Below, in pieces: positions 1 to 6,306 of a stretch of 13,845 nucleotides of DNA (within the stretch, counting starts at the first letter, position 1; each line of letters starts with the position of its first letter). Both the position numbers and the translations under genes were made by a program. The notes below the pieces were generated by a model. The model had not been told where the DNA came from. It ran no database searches and saw nothing but the letters and a program-made list of their open reading frames with translations. The stretch is taken from contig JBBRFW010000087.1 of assembly GCA_038241255.1 (NCBI GenBank), positions 1 to 13,845 of the forward strand, read 5' to 3'. The DNA is from Schlegelella_A sp038241255. Its GTDB lineage: Bacteria; Pseudomonadota; Gammaproteobacteria; Burkholderiales; Burkholderiaceae_C.

Positions 1-353
1 CGCTCGGCGACGACGACGAGATCGTCGGGGTCGGCGCGGGGCAGGTCGTGCAGGCGCCAGCACGCCAGGCGGACGTCGCGCGCGCTGGCGAGAAACCCCG
101 GCGCGGCGTGGTCGCCACCGGCGGCGGCGCAGAGTGCGCCGTGCACCGCCATCGCCTGGGCTGCGTATTCGACCGCCGCGCTCGCGAGCAGGCCGCTCGC
201 GCTTCGCAACGGGTGTCGCGGGTCGCGATGATTGACGGCGACGCACTCGATGCGCGTCGCGCCCCAGGCGGCGACGCGGTGGAGCAGGCACATCGGCCCG
301 CGGTGCGGGATGCGTGCTTCGATCGCGGCGTGGCCGAGCGTGGCCGGCGTCAT
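1..353 (-). CDS. ApeP-like hot-dog 3-hydroxyacyl-ACP dehydratase, partial (3' end beyond window)
   Basis: Reading from an ATG at 353 the frame stays open to the left edge, giving 117 residues of an incomplete protein. Residues 15-21 (IPHRGPM) followed by LL and a Val-x-x-Trp segment match the start of the FabA/FabZ-like dehydratases of aryl polyene clusters. Residues 62-66 (EYAAQ) match the conserved Glu-x-x-x-Gln helix of that fold. The known role of the family is to dehydrate 3-hydroxyacyl-ACP to the trans-2-enoyl form in each polyene elongation cycle. The ATG overlaps the stop of the methyltransferase gene (ATGA, 350-353), so translation is probably coupled. The gene is the last one visible in the operon; ketosynthase and ketoreductase genes would be expected further left. 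Family assignment is by motif recognition only; another hot-dog thioester enzyme is the main alternative. Confidence 0.82.
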   Translation of the reverse strand, partial: MTPATLGHAAIEARIPHRGPMCLLHRVAAWGATRIECVAVNHRDPRHPLRSASGLLASAAVEYAAQAMAVHGALCAAAGGDHAAPGFLASARDVRLACWRLHDLPRADPDDLVVVAE

Positions 354-1099
354 CGCGGCTGCTCGCGCGGCGCAGGTTCGCCGGTGACGGTGGCAACGAG
401 GAGGACGTTCGCGAACGGCGCGCCGCCGTGCATGGGCTCACTCGCGACCGAAAAGCCGAGATCGGCGAGGCGTGCCTGCCACGCCGCCAGGCTGCGCCCG
501 GCGTGGCGGCCGAAGCCCTGGCCGCGTGCGATCGTGACGACGCGGTCGACCCAGCTGCTCGCAATGAAGCCAGGCCGCGCCGCGTCGCCGATGCGCATCA
601 TGAGGCGGCCACCGACCGGCAGCGCCGAGCGCGCGCGCGCCAGCACCGCGTCCTGCTCGGCGACGCAGAGGTAGTGCAGGACGTCGAGGATGAAGATCGA
701 ATCGACGCGCGCGAATGCCGCCGTGCGGATGTCGGCGCGAACGATGTCGATGCCGTCGCCGAGCGCGTGGCGCGCGCGTGCCACGTCGGGCGCGAAGAGC
801 TCGATACCGCTCACGCGCACGTCGACGGGCGCTGCTGCCCAGGCGCTCGGCCAGCGACCCTGGCGCGACCTGCGCGCCGCCGCGGCGACCACGCTGGCGA
901 GCAGGCCCTGGCCGCAGCCGAGGTCGAGCACGCGCGTTCGCGGCGCGACCAGGCCGCGCTCGAGCAGGCGGCAGAAGACCGGGTCCCAGCGCAGCTTGCC
1001 GCGCGCGAAGTGCCAGGCGAAACGCCCGGCGCGCTGATAGGGTTCGCTCGCCGCGGCGACGAGCTCCCGCCAGCCCGCAGCGGCTTCGGTCGAGCTCAC
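350..1099 (-). CDS. class I SAM-dependent methyltransferase
   Basis: A 249-residue protein with a GTG start at 1099 that overlaps the deacetylase stop (GTGA, 1096-1099). A GGAG sequence at 1107-1110 lies 7 bases before the GTG and supports this start. Residues 57-66 (RVLDLGCGQG) form the glycine-rich SAM motif I, Glu100 is the expected acidic residue after strand 2, and residues 132-144 (VDSIFILDVLHYL) fit motif IV and after. There is no membrane segment, so it is probably cytosolic. In aryl polyene clusters a methyltransferase often decorates the aromatic head; that role is inferred from position here. The substrate cannot be read from the sequence. Just upstream in the mRNA lies a strong hairpin (1111-1138) that ends directly before the Shine-Dalgarno sequence, so its initiation may be controlled by structure. 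Confidence 0.88.
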   Translation of the reverse strand: MSSTEAAAGWRELVAAASEPYQRAGRFAWHFARGKLRWDPVFCRLLERGLVAPRTRVLDLGCGQGLLASVVAAAARRSRQGRWPSAWAAAPVDVRVSGIELFAPDVARARHALGDGIDIVRADIRTAAFARVDSIFILDVLHYLCVAEQDAVLARARSALPVGGRLMMRIGDAARPGFIASSWVDRVVTIARGQGFGRHAGRSLAAWQARLADLGFSVASEPMHGGAPFANVLLVATVTGEPAPREQPR

Positions 1100-1995
1100 G
1101 ACGGCGCTCCGGCTCCCTCGGGTGCGCCCGAGGGAGCCACCGGCGCCGGCTCGGTCCGGGCGGCCGCTGGCATCGTCACGGCGACCAGCCGGTTCTGGCG
1201 AACACAGGCGAGAAGATCAGGAAGCACCACGAGCACGACCGCGCTGCCCGCGTCGGTTCGCGCCGCGTTGCCATCATGGGCGAGCAGGATATCGCCCGCG
1301 GCGAGGCCGCGGCCGAGGCGCGCGAGCACCGAATGCGGCTCCTGGCGCAGGGTGTCGAAGCCGCGCCGCGTCCAGCTGACGAGCTGCAGGTCGAGGCGCT
1401 GAAGCACCGGCGCCAGGAATGGATTGCGCAGGCCGGCCGGGGCGCGGAAGAACCGCGGCGCCTCGCCGGTGATGTCGGCGAGCGTGTCCTGGGCGGCGAC
1501 GATCTCGCGACGCATCGCCTTCGGGCCGAGCAGCGAGAAACGATGCGAATGGCGGTCGCTGTGGTTCTGCACGCTGTGGCCGCGCTGGACGATCTCGCGA
1601 CAGAGCGCCCGGTGCGCGCGCGCCTGCCTGCCGATGCAGAAGAAGGTCGCCTTCGCACCCTCGCGATCGAGGAGGTCGAGCACGGCCGGCGTCACCGCGG
1701 GGTCGGGGCCATCGTCGATCGTCAGCGCAATCTCGCCGCGCGCGGCAGCGGCCGCCGGCAGGCGCGTCCAGTTGCTGCCGAGCCAGCGCGAGCGCGGCCA
1801 GAGGCCGCCCGCGGTGAGGACGACATGGTTGGCGGCGATCGCGCCGAGCGCCCACGGCCAGGCGCCGGGCAGCGTGAGAGCAGCGACGCCGGCACCGACG
1901 TGGCACGCGAGACTCGCTTTTGCGTAGGCGGGCCACGCCGGGGCCTGGTCGCTCGCGGGCGCGGAAGAGAGCACGCCGTCGTTCGGGGTCGTCAC
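1096..1995 (-). CDS. membrane-anchored polysaccharide deacetylase (NodB-homology, CE4)
   Basis: 299 residues from a GTG at 1995, which overlaps the exporter stop (GTGA, 1992-1995); longer upstream readings of this frame only shadow the exporter gene. Two hydrophobic segments (about 25-42 and 47-65) precede the NodB domain, suggesting a membrane anchor. The catalytic set looks complete: D94-D95-G (motif 1, base and metal ligand), H145-x-x-x-H149 (motif 2, metal ligands), R184-A-P-A-G188 (motif 3), W208 and the ILLAHD segment at 236-241 (motif 5, His240). CE4 enzymes remove N- or O-acetyl groups from sugars, usually outside the cytoplasmic membrane. Its place between exporter and methyltransferase in a pigment operon suggests it acts on a glycan or sugar part of the product, but this is inference. 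The last 20 or so residues are Ala/Pro/Gly-rich and are encoded by the hairpin at 1111-1138. Confidence 0.88.
   Translation of the reverse strand: MTTPNDGVLSSAPASDQAPAWPAYAKASLACHVGAGVAALTLPGAWPWALGAIAANHVVLTAGGLWPRSRWLGSNWTRLPAAAAARGEIALTIDDGPDPAVTPAVLDLLDREGAKATFFCIGRQARAHRALCREIVQRGHSVQNHSDRHSHRFSLLGPKAMRREIVAAQDTLADITGEAPRFFRAPAGLRNPFLAPVLQRLDLQLVSWTRRGFDTLRQEPHSVLARLGRGLAAGDILLAHDGNAARTDAGSAVVLVVLPDLLACVRQNRLVAVTMPAAARTEPAPVAPSGAPEGAGAPS
1111..1138 (-). promoter_or_regulatory. perfect 12-bp hairpin at the deacetylase/methyltransferase junction
   Basis: Bases 1111-1122 and 1127-1138 are exact reverse complements (arm GGCTCCCTCGGG) separated by a 4-base loop. The hairpin lies within the final codons of the deacetylase and ends directly next to the GGAG Shine-Dalgarno sequence (1107-1110) of the methyltransferase. 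There is no T tract after it, so it does not look like an intrinsic terminator. It may be an mRNA stability or processing element or a brake on methyltransferase translation; the function is inferred. Confidence 0.6.
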
Positions 1996-4385
1996 GGCGC
2001 GATTTTCCCATGACGGTCGGCGCGGCCGAGCCATGCCGCCGAGAAGATAAGGCAGAGCAACGCGCCCGGCGCGACGACGATGCCGACCGCTTGAAGCACC
2101 GGGATGCCCGAGCTGGCGAGAAGCGCGAACGACGCGACCGTCGTCAGGTTGGCGAGCAGGAGCGAGGCGAGGGTGTCGGCATCGGCCGCGCCGCGCTCGC
2201 GCAGGTGATCGAAGAAGAGCGCGTAGTTGGAGCCGATCGCCACCGTGAGCAGCAGACCGACGAGGTGCAGGATGCCGAGCGCCTCGCCGGCGAGAGAGAG
2301 TGCGGCCAGGACGACCAGCGTCGCCGCCGCGATCGGCAGCGCAACGGCGACGAGTCGGCTCAGGTTGCGCAGATGCGCAGCGAGCAGCAGCGCGACCGCA
2401 ACCGCGCCGAGGGCGGCCTGCCACTTCGCTTCGCGCAGGAAGCGGGCGTAGATCGCATCGAGCTCGGTCTTGACGGCGACGATGCGAACGCCGGGCAGAT
2501 CGGCGATCGCGTTGCGCACGCGGTCGACGTCGAGGCGGCCGCTGTCGTTGGCCTGCAGGTTGACGAGGGCACGCCAAGGTCGAGTCGCATCGCCGGCAAC
2601 GAGCAGCGCGTCGAGGGCGCTGGCGAGCGGCGTTCCGGCCAGTGCGGCGCGCTCGACCGGCGCCTGCGATCGCGCCGCTTCGACGTCGGCGACGAACGGT
2701 CCCAGTCGCGCTGCCGCGATCGCGCCGCCGGCAGTGGCCTGGTCGAGTCGTGCGGTCAGCGTCGCCGCGTCGGGTAACGTGGCGCGCCGGCGCGCCTGCG
2801 TCGCGATCGAGGGCACTAGCCGCGCCGGCGAGTCATAGCCCTGCAGCACGCCGGCATCGACGAGCGCATCGAGACGCGCGCCGAGCGCCTCGGCCCCTTC
2901 GAGCGCCGCCTGCTCGCTCCGGGCGGCGATGGCGACGAGCGTGCCGGCATCGGCGGCGCCGACGTCGGCGCGCAGCGTCGCGTCGACGGCGAGTTCGGCG
3001 GCGCGCACGGGGCTGAGCGAAGCGAGCTCGCCGCGCCAGGGTGACGGCGTGATCAAGAGCGCAACGATCGCCGTTGCGGCGAGCGCTGCGACGCCGAGGC
3101 GCCAGCGTGGCAGGCGATTCGCCGCCGCACCCATCAAGCGCGCCAAGCCGGCGCGGAAGCCCGCGCCCGGCGCGCCGTTCGGCACCAAGAGCGGAAAGAC
3201 GTAGCGCGTCGTCGCCGCCGCTGCGACGAGGCCGGCGATCGAGAAGACGCCGAGCTGGGCCAATCCCGGAAAGCCGGTGAAGACGAGCGCCGCGAAGCCG
3301 ATCAGCGAGGTGAACAGCCCGAGTCGGACGGTCGGCCAGCTCTCGCGTTGCCAACGCACGGCCGCGCCGGCGCCGCCGCGCGCCTGCACCAGGTAGTAGA
3401 TCGCGTAGTCGACGGCCTCGCCGATGAGCGTCGTGCCGAAGCCGAGCGTCATGCCGTGCACCTGGCCAAAGCCGAGGCCGACCGCCGCGATCCCCGCGAC
3501 CACGCCGGTCGCGACCGGCAGCACGGCGACGGCGAGCGCGCGCAGCGAAGCGAATGCGAGCCAGAGCAGGACGACGATGGCGATCGAGCCGAGCACGGCC
3601 AGCCGCTCGACCTCGCCTTTGATGCGCTCGCGCGACTCGACGGCGAACTTCCCCGCGCCCGAGACGACGAGGTGCAGGCCAGGCACGGCGCTGGGCTCGA
3701 AGGCGCCGCGCACGGCCGCGAGGGCGCGCTCCTGGCCATCGATGTCGGCACCGTCGGCGGTCGTCGTCGCGACGAGGACGGTGCGCGGCGCGCTGCGCGA
3801 GACCCACACGCCGTGGTCGACGCGCGGCGCGCGCGCCGGCGTCAGCGCTTCGGCGATTCGTAGCGTCTCGCCGGTCGGGTCGCGGAACAAGATCGGCTTC
3901 AGCAGCGAGCCCGCCGGCGTGCCGAGCAAGGCGACGGTAGCGTCGATGGCCTCGCGCAAGCCCGTCGTGGTGAAGCGCTGCGCGTCGATCGCCGGGCTGA
4001 GTGCATAGCGGTGATCGAAGACGAAACGGCCGGCGTCGGCCCAGGCGGCGCTCTCCCCGTTGTGGACCGAGGCGAACGCGCCGCTCGCGCGCAGCGCCGT
4101 CGCGAGCCGTGACGACGCCTCGGCACGCGCCGCGGCAGCGGCGTCGTTGCCGGCACCAGCGGGCGCACCTTCGATGCCGATGAGGACCAGGCGCGATGTC
4201 GCGCCGCGCTTCAGCTGATCGAGCAGCACCGCCTGCTCGGCCGTCGGTGCCGACGGCAGGAACGCCGACAGATCGGCGACGTAGTGGGCGCGCGCCGCGA
4301 CGACGAGCGCCGCGACGACGCCGGCGAGCCAGATCGCGACGACGATCGCTCCGCGGCGGAGCGGCGTGGCGGGCCCGGAGCTCAT
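1992..4385 (-). CDS. MMPL/RND-superfamily exporter
   Basis: 797 residues from ATG 4385, 13 bases after the LolA-like stop. Two similar halves are visible. Each begins with one transmembrane helix (about 12-31 and 428-446), then a large extracytoplasmic domain (about 35-258 and 450-652), then a bundle of about five helices (262-402 and 654-785). The first half has the usual charged motif in helix 4 (GEAVDY, Asp326); in the second half the equivalent position reads GSNYALFF, with Asn720 in place of Asp. MMPL-type RND proteins use the proton gradient to move lipids and pigments, and aryl polyene and xanthomonadin clusters carry such an exporter next to a LolA-like protein. Export of the finished aryl polyene lipid is therefore the likely role. 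No Shine-Dalgarno sequence is evident; the start is preceded by a perfect palindrome (4388-4409). Confidence 0.9.
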   Translation of the reverse strand: MSSGPATPLRRGAIVVAIWLAGVVAALVVAARAHYVADLSAFLPSAPTAEQAVLLDQLKRGATSRLVLIGIEGAPAGAGNDAAAAARAEASSRLATALRASGAFASVHNGESAAWADAGRFVFDHRYALSPAIDAQRFTTTGLREAIDATVALLGTPAGSLLKPILFRDPTGETLRIAEALTPARAPRVDHGVWVSRSAPRTVLVATTTADGADIDGQERALAAVRGAFEPSAVPGLHLVVSGAGKFAVESRERIKGEVERLAVLGSIAIVVLLWLAFASLRALAVAVLPVATGVVAGIAAVGLGFGQVHGMTLGFGTTLIGEAVDYAIYYLVQARGGAGAAVRWQRESWPTVRLGLFTSLIGFAALVFTGFPGLAQLGVFSIAGLVAAAATTRYVFPLLVPNGAPGAGFRAGLARLMGAAANRLPRWRLGVAALAATAIVALLITPSPWRGELASLSPVRAAELAVDATLRADVGAADAGTLVAIAARSEQAALEGAEALGARLDALVDAGVLQGYDSPARLVPSIATQARRRATLPDAATLTARLDQATAGGAIAAARLGPFVADVEAARSQAPVERAALAGTPLASALDALLVAGDATRPWRALVNLQANDSGRLDVDRVRNAIADLPGVRIVAVKTELDAIYARFLREAKWQAALGAVAVALLLAAHLRNLSRLVAVALPIAAATLVVLAALSLAGEALGILHLVGLLLTVAIGSNYALFFDHLRERGAADADTLASLLLANLTTVASFALLASSGIPVLQAVGIVVAPGALLCLIFSAAWLGRADRHGKIAP

Positions 4386-4387
4386 CG

Positions 4388-4409
4388 CGGCGCCGTGGTC
4401 ACGGCGCCG
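4388..4409 (-). promoter_or_regulatory. perfect 10-bp palindrome over the LolA-like stop and before the exporter start
   Basis: Bases 4388-4397 and 4400-4409 are exact reverse complements (arm CGGCGCCGTG) with only 2 bases between. The centre holds the stop codon of the LolA-like gene (4399-4401), and the exporter ATG lies 3 bases past the distal end. In RNA this could form a stable GC stem that a ribosome finishing the LolA-like gene would open, giving coupled translation. A protein-binding site is the alternative. The symmetry is seen; the function is inferred. Confidence 0.5.
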
Positions 4410-5013
4410 TGCGCGCGCCGGCGAGCGGCTCGATCGTCATCACCGACCGATCGCCGTCGGCGAGCAGCACCTGGACCTCGTGTGCGATCGACTCGTGACC
4501 GGAGACGCGCACCGACGCGACCTGGCCGCGCAGGCGCAGGTCGCGTGGCACGAGCTCGAGCGACCAGCGCGCGGCGTCGCCGGAGACGGTCGCCTCGAAC
4601 AGCCGCTCGAGCGCGACGCGGTTCCCGGTGAGCGTGCCGCGGATTGCCTCGACGATCACCGCTGCCTCGGGCGAGGCGTCGAGCTGCATCGTGCGGCTGC
4701 GCTCGCCGAGACTCATCGTCAGCGTGTTGCCGTCGACGGCGAGCTTCTCGTGGCGTGGCTTGAGAGTCTCGCGAACGAAGCGGTCCGGCGCCTTGAACGA
4801 GAGCCGTCCCGACGACAGCAGCGTGCGGTCGAGCATCTCGATGCGCCGGCTCTCGACGAATGTCGCTTCGCCGGCGCCGACGCGACCGAGCAGCGCGGTC
4901 AGCGCGGCGAGATCGAAGCCGGCGGCAACGGCGCCGAAAGACACGGTCGCGCCGGCGGCGAGTGCGCCCATCGCCAGCGCGCCCGCGACGAAGCGGCGTC
5001 GCTCAAGCGGCAT
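4399..5013 (-). CDS. LolA-like outer-membrane lipoprotein carrier
   Basis: 204 residues from ATG 5013, overlapping the acyltransferase stop by 11 bases; an in-frame ATG at 5040 is possible but would add nine residues before the signal peptide. Residues 4-10 (ERRRFVA) with a long Ala/Gly-rich hydrophobic stretch to about residue 31 make a twin-arginine-like signal peptide, so export to the periplasm is likely. The mature part (FDLAALTALLGRV, then TFVESRRIEML and LLSSGRLSFKAPDRFVRET) matches the LolA fold, in which a half-open beta barrel carries lipid. Aryl polyene clusters commonly carry such a LolA-like protein beside an MMPL exporter, which is the arrangement here. It likely receives the pigment lipid from the exporter. 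It is shown to be separate from the housekeeping lolA only by context. Confidence 0.85.
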   Translation of the reverse strand: MPLERRRFVAGALAMGALAAGATVSFGAVAAGFDLAALTALLGRVGAGEATFVESRRIEMLDRTLLSSGRLSFKAPDRFVRETLKPRHEKLAVDGNTLTMSLGERSRTMQLDASPEAAVIVEAIRGTLTGNRVALERLFEATVSGDAARWSLELVPRDLRLRGQVASVRVSGHESIAHEVQVLLADGDRSVMTIEPLAGARTAP

Positions 5014-5974
5014 CGGACGGCGAACTCGGCGTGTCGGCATCGGCCCAGAAGTCGTAGAAGTTGAACCAGTTGTGAGGCGCCTCGCGGCACAGCGCCTCGA
5101 GCGTCGCCACATAGCGCTGCATGGCGCAACGGATCGCGGCATCGCGGTCCGCGGCGCCCGCCGCGCCGGCGCCGGGCAGCGTCGAGAAGTCTGCGAGCTC
5201 GACGAAGCGAAGATCGTAGTCGCGCCCGCCGCGGTAGAGGCCGGTCATGAAAACGACCTTGCGGCGCAGCATCGCGGCGAGGCGGAACGGCCCGTCGGGG
5301 AACAGCGCCGGCGTGCCCAGAAAATCGAGCGCGACCGCTTTCGAGCGCTGCGCGTTGCCTGGCAGGCTGCGATCGGCGAGGAGCCCGGCGACGCCACCCT
5401 CGTCGAGCCACTGCCTGATCGCGAGCATCGCGTCGATGCGGCCGAGGGCGATCGTGCGCAGCTCGGCGCGCGGCGCGAGGATGGCGAGCGTCTCATTGAT
5501 GAGCCGGGCATTGTCCTCGTACATGATCATCGCCACGCGCAGCCCCTTCTCGTGGCCGATCATCCGCAGCGCCTCGAAGCTGCCGAGGTGCGCGCCGAAG
5601 GCGAGCACGCCTTCGCCGCGCGCGAACGGCGCGAGGATCGCCTCGGCGCCGCTCGCTTCGAAGCGGAACAGGTCGAAGCGCTCCTGGAGGAGGTAGACCC
5701 GGTCGAGCACCGTCGCGGCGAACGTGAGGAGGTGGCGATAGACGTCGCCCCAGGTGGCGGCGCGCCCGAGGGCGCGCGCGAGATAGCGTGCCGAGTGATG
5801 CCGCGTCGTGCGATCGAGGATGAAGATGCAGACGATGGGGTGGAGGAGGAGCCGGGTCGCGCGGCGGCCGGCGAGCGTCGCCACGGCGCGCATGGCGCGC
5901 AGCTGCCAGCGGTTGGTTCGCTCGCGCTGGCGCGTCCAGGCGGTGGCCGGCGCGGTGCCGCCGTCGGCCTTCAT
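5003..5974 (-). CDS. LpxL/HtrB-family acyltransferase
   Basis: 323 residues from ATG 5974, overlapping the preceding dehydratase stop (ATGA, 5971-5974). The catalytic H-x4-E motif of lipid A late acyltransferases is present as H129-LGSF-E134, with supporting features at residues 36-54 (hydrophobic, partly membrane-inserted) and a late segment with DGPFRLA typical of the family. Members move acyl chains from acyl-ACP to a lipid or sugar acceptor at the cytoplasmic face of the inner membrane. In aryl polyene clusters this family, often fused or next to a glycosyltransferase, is thought to attach the polyene to its lipid anchor. Here no glycosyltransferase domain is fused to it and none lies next to it. 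The acceptor is not evident from sequence. Confidence 0.88.
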   Translation of the reverse strand: MKADGGTAPATAWTRQRERTNRWQLRAMRAVATLAGRRATRLLLHPIVCIFILDRTTRHHSARYLARALGRAATWGDVYRHLLTFAATVLDRVYLLQERFDLFRFEASGAEAILAPFARGEGVLAFGAHLGSFEALRMIGHEKGLRVAMIMYEDNARLINETLAILAPRAELRTIALGRIDAMLAIRQWLDEGGVAGLLADRSLPGNAQRSKAVALDFLGTPALFPDGPFRLAAMLRRKVVFMTGLYRGGRDYDLRFVELADFSTLPGAGAAGAADRDAAIRCAMQRYVATLEALCREAPHNWFNFYDFWADADTPSSPSDAA

Positions 5975-6306
5975 GGCGGAGACGCGGGCGCGGCGTCGGC
6001 GCGCGCGATCTGGCCGCTGGCCACTTCGCGCTCGCCTTCGGCGACGCGCCACTCGAGGACGCGCGGGCCGAGCCGGAACGCGATCGCAAGCGTCGCGCCG
6101 GGACGGACCGCGGCGAGGAACTTGACCACCGACAGGCGCGGCGCGTCGCCAAGGCAACACGACAGCCAGGGTTCTGCGCGCGCCGCCTCGAGCACCTCGG
6201 CGAGAAGGGCAACGCCGGGTAGCACCGGCTGGCTCGGGAAGTGGCCGTCGAAGGCGGGATGGTCGGCAGCGATCTCGATCCGCCGCGTCGCCGCGAAGGC
6301 GCTCAT
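5971..6306 (-). CDS. ApeI-like hot-dog dehydratase (FabZ-like)
   Basis: A short protein of 111 residues starting at ATG 6306, which overlaps the ligase stop (ATGA, 6303-6306). Residues 16-31 contain HPAFDGHFPSQPVLPG, close to the FabZ/FabA active-site segment; His22 is the likely catalytic histidine, with Glu37 in the following helix as candidate partner. The length suits a single hot-dog domain. In aryl polyene biosynthesis a small dehydratase of this kind works with the ApeP-like protein to dehydrate the 3-hydroxyacyl-ACP intermediates in the cytosol. Two different dehydratases in one operon is the usual layout of such clusters, and both are found here. Confidence 0.87.
   Translation of the reverse strand: MSAFAATRRIEIAADHPAFDGHFPSQPVLPGVALLAEVLEAARAEPWLSCCLGDAPRLSVVKFLAAVRPGATLAIAFRLGPRVLEWRVAEGEREVASGQIARADAAPASPP

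Noticed and set aside
314..2013. Two long plus-strand open frames (314-1402 and 715-2013)
   Set aside because: Antisense to the methyltransferase and deacetylase genes, which have complete catalytic motifs; the plus-strand translations are low-complexity.
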